Part shown: piece by piece, positions 22,440-33,098 of the stretch
Numbering within the stretch: the first letter of the stretch is position 1
Layout of the letters: each line of letters opens with the position of its first letter
Assembly (NCBI RefSeq): GCF_025024155.1
Contig: NW_026251717.1
Coordinates: forward strand, 1 to 64,000
Source of the DNA: Gamsiella multidivaricata
Taxonomy: Eukaryota > Mortierellomycota > Mortierellomycetes > Mortierellales > Mortierellaceae
Direction: 5' to 3'
DNA: 64,000 nucleotides
Notes under the pieces: generated by a model
What the model was told of the DNA's origin: nothing
Database searches by the model: none
The model's input: the letters and a program-made list of their open reading frames with translations, nothing else
Made by a program: the position numbers and the translations under genes

Positions 22440-24809
22440 ATGGATGTACAGTTGAATAAAGATCTCGACAGCGCCTTACCAATGTTCATACCGTGCGGAG
22501 CTGACGATATCACTGACGATGATATTGCAAGCATTGATCCCTTACAATTGAGAGACCTCACAATCACGGATGAAGATGCAGACATCGACCCCGTTACAGT
22601 TTGGGGACCTCTCGATCACAGACGGTCATGGAGTGGACGATACTGAAAGTCCTGAAGCCGAGGTAGCCCAGGCCAAAGCAGAATATAATGACGCATGGAG
22701 CCGGTTTCGAGAACTCTCCAAGAGCTTTAAAAATTCTTGCGAAGGGGATGCTCCCTGGACCAACCTCCCTATGGTTACCGATCCGCGACTCATTACGCGG
22801 CCGCGCAACAATAGCCTCGACTATCAACCGAAAGTCTTTTTTGTTCCGGAGAAAGGTTATTTGGACTGGATCGAACGTGATGGTTTGACGCATTACTTTC
22901 ACTGGCGACGAGAAAATGAGCGCATCGCTCCACAGTCTGCAAAAGGACAGTACCTGTTTTGGGAGGCCTGGATATGCCATCGATGCGGGAAGCCAGAGAA
23001 CAAACCAAGGAAGACAGCTAGACAAGTCATTCGACAATCCCAGAAAGTCGGTTGCCAGGCCAAGCTTTATGTCCATAAGCTGATGACTGGCACTGTCATT
23101 GATCCGGCATACGAGACCAAGCGCCACCAGGAACTTGTTCGCCTGACATATTATTTCAAGCATGAGGGCCATGTTCTTGGCGATGGTAATGACTTTAAGT
23201 ACCTTCGTATCAGTTCCAGGATGAAGAACAAGATCTGGGATCTCATCGATGCTGGCTTGGATCTCCGACATATACGTGAGAACCTGATGGCCCTGTCTGG
23301 AGATTTCTGGCGCCAGTTGGAGGACCAGGCTATCACCCGTGGCAACTTTGTAACATCAGAGGATGTCCTTAGCCTTGTGCGTTCATACTGGGAGCTGAAA
23401 GCAGAGCGCCATCCAACTATCATCATCTCTCTGTGCTTGTGGATGGTCCATCTCGAAAGCCAAGGTTTCTTTGTTTTCCGTGCGCAGAACCAAAGGAAGG
23501 TCGAGAAACTGGACAGTACTGGACACAAATCCGCTGTGGGCAGCTAAGGGAGAATCCAGATGCCATCGGAATGAACTCAACACATGCCATCAGCAAAGGG
23601 CTATTCGAACTGTACACAATAATCATACAGGATCCACAGACGATGCGCGGTATACCGGTTGCTTTCCTACTTACAGAGGATAAGACATCAGCGTCTCTTC
23701 AGCTCTGGTTGATGGAGCTGAAGAGTTTGGTTGGTGGCTTTCGATACATTACAACTGATGATGCTGGTGTGGAGAGATACGCTATTGAGGGTGCGTTCGG
23801 AGATTCGGTCAAAATACATTTGTGTCCGTGGCATGTCGCCAGAGCATGGAGCAAGAGCATCCGCCCACTCGTCAAGGGACCAAGTCCAAAAGAGTCCGAT
23901 GTCATACGGAAGCAGGCCCGCAATACTCTGCATAGCATCATGTATGAGTCAGATCAAGCTCGAGCTCACGAGATGATTGAAGAAATGCGGCAAGGCTGGG
24001 CAGGCTATCCCGAGTTTATTGCCTACCTGAACAAGAACTACTTCCAGAGTGAAGAACGCCTCAAGGTGTGGATGAAGGCCTATCGAGACGATGCGTACTA
24101 TGCATCCATGGACACAAACAACTTTGGAAAGTTGGCACAACCACCTCAAGGATGGATTCCTCCGAAGGCATCATAAAGTCCGCGCAGATCGTGTGGTGTA
24201 TCTACTCAGCCATACTGTTGTGGAGTACTTCCAAAAGGAGAAATTCCATAACTATATTTAAGTCGGCCGCAAGACCAAAGGCCAGATCATGGATATCCTC
24301 CGCCAGCGCGACGTTCAGGCCATGACGATGGAGGAGATTCATTATCGTGTTCAGCGCCTTGATGGTGAACTGCGTGTCCTCTCATTTACCCACCCTGGCC
24401 TATTTTACAACGTGTCTACAGACGCTCGGGACATGGTTACTGGCTGCAGTTGTCCCTATTTTCTACGGCTTCGGCACGTGTGCAAGCATATTCTGATGGC
24501 CTACAGAAAGTACATGACGGAGCTCTCACTATTCGATATGCTCCAAGGCGCCCAGATCTCGCACTCCCTGCTATTGAGTATGATGGTCCTCTACTGGATC
24601 AGGCGCACGCAGTGGTCGCTATGAAGGAGCAAGAGAAGAAGCGACAGCAAGATGCTTTAGATCTGTCTGCTTTGGCTGCTGTAGAGGCACTCAAAAAATA
24701 CGTTAGAGCATCACACTGTGATGAAGTATTTTTAGATAGACTGCATAAGCTAGTTGGGTATGCTGAGGAACTACCTTTAAGAAAAGATCATTTCCGCAAA
24801 CGAAGATGA
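22440..24809 (+). pseudogene. SWIM-domain MULE-like transposase, broken
   Basis: The reading starts at the Met at 22440 and shifts near 22590 to the frame of 22570-23547. That frame contains a zinc-binding-like FWEAWICHRCGKPE...VGCQAKLYVH block and RMKNKIWDLIDAGLDLRHI, typical of the N-terminal part of MULE-derived proteins. The DDE core (23433-24176 frame) has GMNSTHAI, IIQDPQTMRGIPVAFLLTED, YITTDDAGV and IHLCPWHVARAW. The first catalytic Asp (usually G-x-DxTH) is Asn here. After a frameshift near 24130 and a TAA at 24259-24261 the SWIM zinc finger CSCPYFLRLRHVCKHI follows (about 24445-24500), then another shift into an Ala/Lys-rich end to 24809. Four frame breaks and a lost Asp mean it is dead. 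Once a cut-and-paste transposase or a domesticated relative. Confidence 0.75.
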
Positions 24810-25140
24810 CAAGAATATTAATAAAATAGTCAGATATATAGTATAGCGCGAGAAATAAGGGTTGTCAATGGCCGTCGATGACTATGTCTATGTTTACACA
24901 AGGCCAGACGTCTTTCAATTGTGTTGTTTCCGCAACCCATGATCCGATTCTGACAAAAAGAACTTCGTTAGAATCCTCAGATACATACCTAAATTCTCTG
25001 TTAGTAGAATTTGATTCCAAGGATAGGTAACCAAGGGACTCTTCGTTATTATATCATTTCGGACAAGGCGCACCTTTATTTTATTATTGTCTGGCATGCC
25101 CCACATAGAAAAAAAATGCGAAAAAGTCTCCTCTGCCAAC
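24810..25140. other. spacer between two transposon-derived pseudogenes
   Basis: AT-rich, no coding signal I can defend. It could hold the 3' end of the SWIM element and the 5' end of the TnpB-like element. I saw no inverted repeats. Confidence 0.4.
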
Positions 25141-26374
25141 TTCAGTTAGTGTGCACTGCTGGTTTGCAACGCTCTAAGGTACTTCATTAAGAGCGAACTG
25201 CTGAACCGAGCGTCTTTATCCTCCTCTATTGGAGCATATGCTGGCGCTGTATTTTGATTGGCCCTTAAAAATGTACGCACGGGCGAAATAATTAGACTCT
25301 ACGTGTTGGAGCTGGTTGACAACATCGAGGTGTATTTCGATAATCTGGAAGATCGTCTCCCAGCCGACAATACTGTTATAATATGGCTGGATCTTGAGGA
25401 GCGAAATAGTTTGACGGCCTCCGTACTGGATCCTGTCCATCCCGACAAACGTCATGTTGTCACTATACGAAGATCCTTCCTTTACGAACCCGCCATAAAG
25501 TTCCGCTCGCTACTACAGGACAGGAAGCGAGACGCAGGGTGGATGAGCTGGAGAGCCGGATTCCAAGCTTCAGTATGGAAACACTTTACAGCTATATTAA
25601 ATACATGACCAACCCGAGCGGCCAAGCTTCCAGCTACAGTGCCAACGTGTCCAGTACCAGTACCACCACCAGTAACGACGGCAGCAGCAGCAGCAGCAGC
25701 AGCAGCAATTCTCTGAGCCTTAACAACATTAACGGCGAAATTAATGTTCTGGGCTATTTGCTCAGCTTTTATGGACACAAACGGTTGAGAAAAAAGACAT
25801 GGGGCGCAAAAACAGCGCAGGTTGCATGTTTGGATTACTTCGTCAAGGCTATCTTGCGCATGGCAGGTGGATCGGAGGACCAGAAGAAGACAGCTGAGGA
25901 TAACATAGTTCTTTGCTTTAGCCTGGGTTCGTTCAACACTCAAACTGGACTAGCACAAAGCACTCAGCGCTTGAAAAAACGACTTGTCATCAGAGTAAGT
26001 CATAATGCGTGTCTTGTGTTGCTGTTCCAAAGAGGATGAATGTCTAATGTATGCACCCGTATTTGTCCGCACTCTCTAGGCAAAGAGCTTTGGATATGTC
26101 ATGCTGGGCGCACACGGGTATTATACAAGCGCAAAATGTCCCCGTCTGGACTGTAACCAGTTCCTGGTCTAGCTACCGTTTCCTTCTAATTATTGTCCCG
26201 GATACCATGTACTGTTCGGTCGCGATAGCCCGCGTATGCCAAGCGCAGTTACAGGGCCAGAAGAGGCCTGATGAACACAAGCACTTGCAAAGTCCTGCAA
26301 CAGCAGCAGCAGCAGTAGAAAGAAGGCGCGCCTTCTCCACGTATTTGAAGTTTCTCTTATATAGGGCCCCTTAA
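25141..26374 (+). pseudogene. TnpB/Fanzor-like RNA-guided-nuclease family pseudogene
   Basis: Pieces in the order expected for the RuvC-type nuclease of eukaryotic TnpB relatives (Fanzor). TVIIWLDLEERNSL (about 25372) sits where RuvC-I has its Asp, followed by ASVLDPVHPDKRHVVTIRRS. After a one-base-type shift near 25520 come ESRIPSFSMETLYSYIKYM and a Ser run from an AGC repeat (25681-25705), then NIVLCFSLGSFNTQTGL and TQRLKKRLVIR up to a GTAAGT donor (about 25995). TCTCTAG (about 26080) resumes with AKSFGYVMLGAHGYYTSAKC and PRLDCNQFL: the (E)YYTSxxCPxxxC zinc-ribbon entry, but the RuvC-II Glu is Gly. After a stop, NYCPGYHVLFGRD matches the second CPxC and the RuvC-III xRD. A further shift gives ARVCQAQLQGQKRP. 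Dead copy; the N-terminal part was not found. Confidence 0.6.
25681..25705 (+). repeat. AGC/GCA trinucleotide repeat
   Basis: About eight AGC units inside the TnpB-like pseudogene, coding Ser in its frame. A shorter CAG run lies at about 26298-26317. Confidence 0.8.
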
Positions 26375-26541
26375 ATTGTTACCCGGAAACGCTATTTATT
26401 CACTGTTACTCCTCATGCATACTGACACACCAATGTACATTTCATTAACAGCACCGTACCAGTGTCAGACCTCGTTATTTAATTACGCCTCGAGCATTGG
26501 GGCCTCTGCCATCTGATGCGTTGCGATTCCGATTTCCCAGC

Positions 26542-26817
26542 GCATCGGAGTTGTAGCTCACTTCGACATTAGCCTGGGTTGACTCGTTATGCTAAAGTCA
26601 CCCATGGTGTTGGTCGTGCACCTGCGGCAGAGGTAAGGTTACCAACAGGCTTGCCGTACTGGAGCACGGTGCCGCTTGCCTGCCCTACTTGAAGTGGTGC
26701 TTGTGCTGGCTTTCTTATTTTATTATCTGTATCCTGTTGAGCATTTGAGTTGTAGCTCACTTCAACATTAGCCTGAGTTGGCTCGTTATGCTAGTCACCC
26801 ATGGTGTTGATCATGCA
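26542..26817 (+). repeat. pair of about 78-bp direct repeats
   Basis: Copy 1 (26542-26620) and copy 2 (26741-26817) share GAGTTGTAGCTCACTT, ACATTAGCCTG, CTCGTTATGCTA and GTCACCCATGGTGTTG. They differ by about seven substitutions and a 2-base gap. Six of the seven substitutions are transitions, three of them at CpG in copy 1. No coding function seen. Confidence 0.75.
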
Positions 26818-27754
26818 CAGAAAACGGCATACACTTTGTCCGCCTACCCTCACTGGTAAGTGTTTTTTTTTGCGCCATTGCTATGGCTCATGCTAACGTC
26901 CATGATGTTCGTCCATCCTGTCAAGACTCGCTGGATGTCTCGGTTTGGAAGTGAAGGACTATAATTGAAGGATGATACAGAAGCCTACATACAATGGAAA
27001 GAGTGGCCGTCCCTGGTGCGCTGCGGTCACACATGGTCCCTTTAGGCCTCTCACGTAAAAATCAGCATGGACCTTATAGACGATTGCCCTGAGAACGATT
27101 CACAGCCTGGAAAGTTTGCGTAGATCTCCTGTTCGTGTGTCTTGATATGTCCGTCCTTGAGTGACTATGCGCAGTCTCATGAGCATTGGCGGGAACTCTT
27201 GGCGACCACAGCCGTGAAAACTTTCACGTTTTCTCCTTAGGAAGCCATTGGTCGCTACAGTGCAAGTATGTCTATGTGTTGATTTGGAATTATTCGGCAG
27301 ACTGCTGCACTGCTGTGCCATTGACGCTATGTTAACATTGTGGTCATTATTGTTTATAGCGGCAGAATATTGAATTTGATGCAGAGGGTTGCAAGTTTTA
27401 CGGCTGGAAGCCGTGCCCGGCTCCGCCATAGTCTTAATTATGAGGACTGTGAAACAGTAAGTGTCCACCTGCTGTTGCTCGCCCATACTTCCTGTGCTGA
27501 ACTGCGTGGGTCGCATCTGATGAATAATGTTGGTGGATCCTAGATGGTCGGTGCGTGGCATGTATCATCGAGAAATATCAGGAAGGTGCAATTCAGGCAT
27601 TGCGCAGGTGAGAGCTGCAGAAGTCTGAGGCAGCCGACAACATGTACGTACTGCATGAATCCCAGACAAATTTACTACGTCCACTCCCGGATTAGCCGAC
27701 AAAGCGTCGCTTAATCCCAATTTCGTATTCTGTCAGAGTCTGCCAATAAATTTT
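26818..27754. other. no supported gene
   Basis: The minus-strand frame 27561-27100 has mixed composition and no domain. Otherwise empty; it may contain the 3' flank of the pogo-like element. Confidence 0.4.
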
Positions 27755-29110
27755 TATTGTCGCCCTTCTGACTCGTACTCGCTGTCAGACAGTTCAATAG
27801 CATCACTGGTACTGGTGCCAACGGTATCAATGGTATCTTGCTCCTCCACCCCTTGTTAAGTGCCATCAGGTCCACCGTTAGCTGAAGTCCGTCCCTCATG
27901 AATGTGGCAACACGGAGATCAGGATACTGTGCAGGCATCTCCCCATCAAGAAGCATAGCGCAGCACCTGTCCAACACGTCCAGCAGACCCTCCTCCACCT
28001 CCTTATGCGCTTCTTCCTCTAGAATGCTGGAAACTTGAGAAGAGTTCTTGACTAGCAGCAGCTGAAGCTCGTATCGATCAGACTGACGCTCCATGGTACG
28101 CCGAGAAACACAGCTCGACATCGTTGTGCTTACTACCATCATCATTGTTCTGTAGAGAATAAACTGTGTTGGAAACCTCATCATCCTCATCTTCCTCGTC
28201 CTCGTCCACCAGAACGACACTCTTAGCCGGCAGGAAAAAACTCTTGTGCTTATCCCTGGCTGATACAGCCTCTACACTATCCATGGTCTATTTTGTAGGG
28301 CCATTACCCTCGCAACACTTGAGGTAGGCGAGCACACCAAAGTCATTTTGCCATCTGATGACTACTGCGCGACCTGGGTACAATTTCATTAATTCTTACT
28401 TGAGCTGTTCCAGCCCATGATCCCTCACATCCTTGTCGGCCGTTCTTAGGAGGTCCTGTATTGCTGCAGGCACAGTAGGGACATGGACGAAGCAGTTGCG
28501 GATGGTCGTCTGTGCCACATCGTCCTAGGCGGAAGCAAGATATGGCCACAGCTGGTCGTTAGGGATCCTGGCTTTGCCAGAGATTGCCACTTCTCGACAC
28601 CTACTGTAGAAACGACGCGAATCACATGCCGGCTATATTTCACTTTGAACGATGGGATGGTCCCTGCATCCAAAGGCTGAGCGACTGATGTTGGGGTAGT
28701 CGAATAAAATCAATATCCTTGAGACCAAGTTCGTCGGTGTTGCCATTGTCCATCATCAAAGCAATATGTCGCTTTTCCATAGCAGTATTGAGTTCCTGAA
28801 GCCATTCCTTGAATAAGACCTGTGTCATGTATCTACTGCCCTTGGAACGAGGTTTAAGTCTTGCCTCCGTGTCCAAAAAAAAAAAAAAAAAAAAAAGCGA
28901 AATAAGGATCGTGTATGGCTACAAGTTGAGAAGATAAACGCACGCTTTCCAAAGCAAACTCGCCTTACACAGCACAAATGGCATCCGCTTGTCCGACCCA
29001 TCAGCATTGCAGCATAGCAGGATGGATACCCTGTCTGTTGTTGTTCGGCGCGTAAATCCTTGATGAAGTCTGCCTTCAAGGCCAACGAAATAACTCTGTA
29101 CTGTTTCTTC
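27755..29110 (-). pseudogene. pogo/Tigger-like DDE transposase, broken
   Basis: Minus-strand remnants in family order. RVSILLCCNADGSDKRMPF (about 29045-28985) is the CNADGSDK block. TQVLFKEWLQELNTAM and HIALMMDNGNTD (about 28830-28740) hold the DN catalytic region. After a frameshift come TSVAQPLDAGTIPSFKVKY and SRHVIR (about 28700-28640), then DDVAQTTIRNCFVHVPTVPA (about 28530-28470) and DLLRTADKDVRDHGLEQL. An acidic Ser/Thr tail ends near 27755. Stops: TAG at 28527-28525 where TGG is expected, and TAA at 28398-28396 where CAA fits. An A-run (28873-28896 on plus) interrupts the catalytic region. The CENP-B/HTH N-terminus is not recognisable upstream. Confidence 0.7.
28873..28896 (+). repeat. 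A homopolymer inside the pogo-like pseudogene
   Basis: About 24 consecutive A on the plus strand, splitting two conserved transposase blocks. Possibly a retroposition scar or slippage expansion. Confidence 0.7.
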
Positions 29111-30383
29111 TTAGTATATGCTTCAGCTGCTGAAGTTACGTTCACCATAGCTTCGGTCGTTGTCGCCATGGCCTTGGCCGTCGCCAAGGACTTTGCCCTA
29201 ACTTCGGGATGGGGATGGGGATCAAGACAGGGACGGGATAGCACTCATAAAAAGTATATGAAATTCGGATTAAGCGACGTTTTGTTGGCTAATCCGGGAG
29301 TGGACTGCACAGCCCGAAAAATAAACACGCGTCCTGGTCGCGAGGGAATCTGTCTATTGTGATTTTTTGCCGCAAATTCCGCACATCCATGGCCAAGCTT
29401 GCATCGTAGATATCAACATGAAGTGCCTTACCAGTACTGTACACAGCATGCCATATTAATGTCATTCGGGATATCGTTCATGCCATACTGATACAGCCAA
29501 GATAACGCCGAAATGTTCTGTGATGTCTCCGAACATGTCATTGCACAGGAACCCTGGCCTGCTGTTTGTCTTCGCGTACCTGAGCTTGAAGTGCCTCGTG
29601 GTCATCGCTTCCTGTGGCACCTTCTCTGTGAATGCCTCGAACACTTGCAACAAAGAGAGTGACGATGCCTGCTTCACGAACGCTTGGCGGCTACAAGCCA
29701 GTACTCTTCCTCCCCAAAAGCATGGCATGGGTCTCGCTGAAGGGGAGATGGCGGCCGTGATAGGACTTCAAAGCCTCCTCGTCCCCTTCCCACTTCCAAA
29801 TTGGTGCCTCTCTCTCATCTCCACTCCACCTCCACTCTCACCCTAAATAGCCCTTCTGCTGAACCATCTTGTCATTATGGTATCTGCGCATAGCTAGTCC
29901 TTTTTTTTTTTTTTTTCTTTTTTTTTCTTTCCTTGCTTATGGATGTGTGCGTCCCTCTATGGCAACATTTCGGAAACGCGTCGCAGCCATCCCCTCAAGC
30001 TTGAACTGAGTATTCTCTGAATTGTTCGTCGTTCTCGCCCCGTTGCCTTACTTGACAACCTTCACATCTACCGCCGTCCCTGTCTCGTTCTTCTCGTTCC
30101 GTTCTCGAATCCTATCTTGAACTCGTCAACCCTTCTTTTTTGGGCCGCTTCTGTTCTCCTTCACATCTCCGCAAGTTTCCTCGTCCACCCCCTCTTTGTT
30201 TCATTGCGCCTCGGTACTTAAGTATACGCTTACCCTGATCCACCTGGAGTCACTGCGCAAAAGAAGGCCTCAGTTGTGATGATGGGACTAGAGGTAAGAG
30301 GCAATTTAAACAGAACATAATATTATCAATTTAGATATACCCAGCACACCACTGTACCTACATCATCAGGCAATCCTAATAAT
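29111..30383. other. no supported gene; long pyrimidine-rich stretch
   Basis: Between about 29900 and 30240 the plus strand is strongly T/C-rich, including two T-runs near 29900-29930, like a 5' leader, but no credible coding start follows. Frames at 29462-29846 on both strands mirror each other. Confidence 0.4.
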
Positions 30384-31808
30384 TTATTCTTTATTATAAT
30401 ATAGCGTTCCATTCATTGTTCTGTCTTTGAAACGTATCTTGGTCCTGTCGAGCTTTGGTAAAGATTTGAGCTGCTCCAGCACTGCATTGTACATCGCATA
30501 TTTCCTTGCCCTGGGTCGCATCAGCGCTGACGGAATATGTCCAGCCTTATACGCATCCGGAAACACCAAGCTGCCGCAGGGTTCAAGGAACGTCATCTCA
30601 ACTACCTCTAATCCTCGACATGCAAAAGCCCCATAAAACTCGTCTTCCTGTCGAATTCTCTCCTCCGCGTCTATTACACACCTCGGTATCGAGATCCTTT
30701 TCAGTACCTTGCACCGCCTCAAGAGCGCCAGAAGTGCGGCCAAGCAAGTCTCGGACGGGTGGCTGCCACAATTTGTTATCTGGAGATCCTCGAGTGTTTC
30801 CCAGAACGCCTCGTGCCTAACAATCGTGGTCAGAATTCTGCAATGTGATAGCTCAACCTCCGTGATCCCTAATCGTCTCATCCTCGGAAACGCTGAGAGA
30901 AAACATTCAAGGCCCTCGGTGTCGATGGCATTCCGAAAGAGCCGAAGCTGCTCAAGATGGAAGCAGTGAGATTGCAGTTTCTGACAAAACTGCTCCATTC
31001 CAGGCGACATGCGGAGGTCCAAGTCATCCATGAGCGTCTGGGAGAGCGAGAGACATTCGAGTAGAGGAGAGCGCCGGGTGATTCTGAGGATGGACCCATA
31101 TCCATCCTGAGCCCCATCCAAGTGGAGTGAGCGTAGCTTACTCTGCTGCTGCAGATCTTATTGTCGCTCCGAAGGCTGTAGGCTTCTACCACTTCTTGTT
31201 GCCACCGCTTCCAGGGCTGCTTCGGTCGGCGCCAGCAGCCCTGTAATAGGATCCAACAGTAGACCCGGGGATGCCTTGCACTCCCATCCGTCGATTTCCA
31301 GCGATTGTAACCCTGATAGATGGTCTAGCAGATACTCCAGTGCTTCTGAGGGCATTTTGAAATGGGTAAAGGACAACGTCTTTAGCATTTTCATCCCCAC
31401 CATCGTCCTGAATATTTCCACGATACCCTGCACATCTTCCTTTGTTACGACAGCACGCAGTCGGAGTTCTTCAATGCGTGGATTGGACTGTAGGGCTCGT
31501 TCGAGGACAGGGTAACTGAGGAGCCCTGGGACATGGAGGAGCGTCAGTTGAGTGCAGTGAAGACCGAGTACGTCGAGTGGGACAAGGCTGCCACACCGTA
31601 GCTCGCGGATAAAGGCTGAATACCGTGGGAAAGCACTGCGAAAGGTGTGATTGGTCCATTGGTCAGGGTCAATCGAGCGCCAGAGTTCGCTTGCGAAGGG
31701 GGCGAACCAACTACGGCGGACGCGGCAGGCACTGGCAAGGTCATTTTTGGATAAGTGTTTAGCGATGAGAAGACAGATCTCGGGGATGTCAAAGATGGTG
31801 TCGGCCAT
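30384..31808 (-). pseudogene. F-box/LRR gene, locus 3, one in-frame stop
   Basis: The reading frame from Met 31808 (MADTIFDIPEICLLIAKHLS, an F-box start) is open for 216 codons and ends at TAA 31160-31158. The same frame continues without another stop to 30384 for 245 more codons. The continuation (QQQSKLRSLHLDGAQDG...MEQFCQKLQSHCFHLEQLRL) aligns with residues about 240-330 of the paralog at 43475-44710. So one nonsense codon splits an otherwise whole gene of about 474 codons. Possible introns around the stop (GTAGAAG to CAGCAGCAG) are too short and would break the frame. CAA-to-TAA is the simplest cause. The first ORF could still make a truncated F-box protein. Confidence 0.8.
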
Positions 31809-32059
31809 TGTGTACTTGATGAGATGATGGTGATGTTCAGGAATGAGGCAACGAGATTGGTGTGCGTATGGTTGCGAACAGTGCTTTTGATCCCTCGTTG
31901 ACTGGTCCCTGAACTACGCGTCATGGATCTGCCCGTGCCCTGAAACAACCCAATTGTCCATCCGCTGGGCTAAGCACCTACAAACAGAAAGAGACTCGAC
32001 AATCGACAAAAACTCCTCTCACCAATACTCTTTTTCCCATTCTGTTGGGTATATTGAAA

Positions 32060-32400
32060 CGATCAATCGGTCAGTTTTATACCAGGTTGCTCTAGTAGCA
32101 ACCACTGCAGATGTTCCGGTATCTCGATGTGAGGTATTCTCTCATAATCGCCGCAAAGGAGCCAAATCCGTTTCACCTTTACCCAGTGTTCCACTATCCA
32201 CTCCTCCGTTTCGACGCATCTACGTACACCGATCCTCGTAGCTCTTCCAGGTCGCTCAATCCTGCTGGGCATGACCGGAGCCGTCTTCCCTTCCCCGCCG
32301 TCTTAGAGATTCGACAGTCAAGGAGCTGGGACTATATCGCATCAAGCGACCTCACGTCCACGACCCTTCAAAGCTGTCGCTGACATTCGAGCCTAGCACT
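32060..32400 (-). pseudogene. F-box/LRR C-terminal remnant, locus 4
   Basis: The minus strand reads AGLSDLEELRGSVYVDAS then, after a shift, EEWIVEHWVKVKRIWL and HLQWLLLEQPGIKL. The first two match LRELRELRGSVYADTS and EWMVEHWPKIQRVGI at the end of locus 6. Only the C-terminus is present, with frameshifts. The F-box part is missing or unrecognisable. Confidence 0.65.
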
Positions 32401-33098
32401 CTAGATCTTTCGAGCCGCTTTCAATGGTTCATAACCATCGGGTCCATAGTTGATACTGTGGAGGTGATATGTCAATTAAAATATCCAGATGTCGGATTCG
32501 ATCGTAGGCCTACATGCGTCTAGCAATATCCTCCAAAGGAATAGCACTGATGATAGTGTGGGCTCCTGTAATCTTGAAGTGCTGCCACACTTTAAAGCCG
32601 AAGTATACGTGAACCAAATATTTGCCGAGCGCGCTGCTTCTCCATCCTTTTCTATCCCTAACACTCGACACTCGATTGCTTTTTCTCATGGCTGTATTAG
32701 TATTAATGAATTAGCCACTACACGCGCAGATGCTGAGGATTTTACTGGATCCATGAGTCTCGTTTCTTTTCCTGAGCACGGTTATGTGGGCGAAGCAATT
32801 GCTCCTTATAGTAGTGTTTTTCGCCAGCCTACACGGCTTTCCAGGCGATTTTAGGCCACCGTTGCTGCTTTCCCAAAGACGAGTGCTTTATTTCACCCGA
32901 TTTGCTGCTGGAGGAACGTGCTCTACGCGTGGCAACATGTCCTTCCCATGCCACTTAGTGTGATGGGACAGAGAATAAGGTTTGGCGCAGCGAGTTCGGC
33001 CAGTCAGTAATCTTCATCAGACTCTGCCGGTTTAACAGTCCCCTCCCAAAACCTCACACTCCTTCTCTGCTCGCTCATTCTCCGCACTCACTCCACGC
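32401..33098. other. promoter side of F-box locus 5
   Basis: The plus-strand frame 32489-32854 lacks domain features and I do not call it. The last 90 bp before 33099 are CT-rich, like a leader. Confidence 0.4.

Noticed and set aside
25482..25943. Minus-strand frame of 153 codons with an Ala run
   Set aside because: Antisense of the TnpB-like pseudogene; the Ala run is the AGC repeat read backward.
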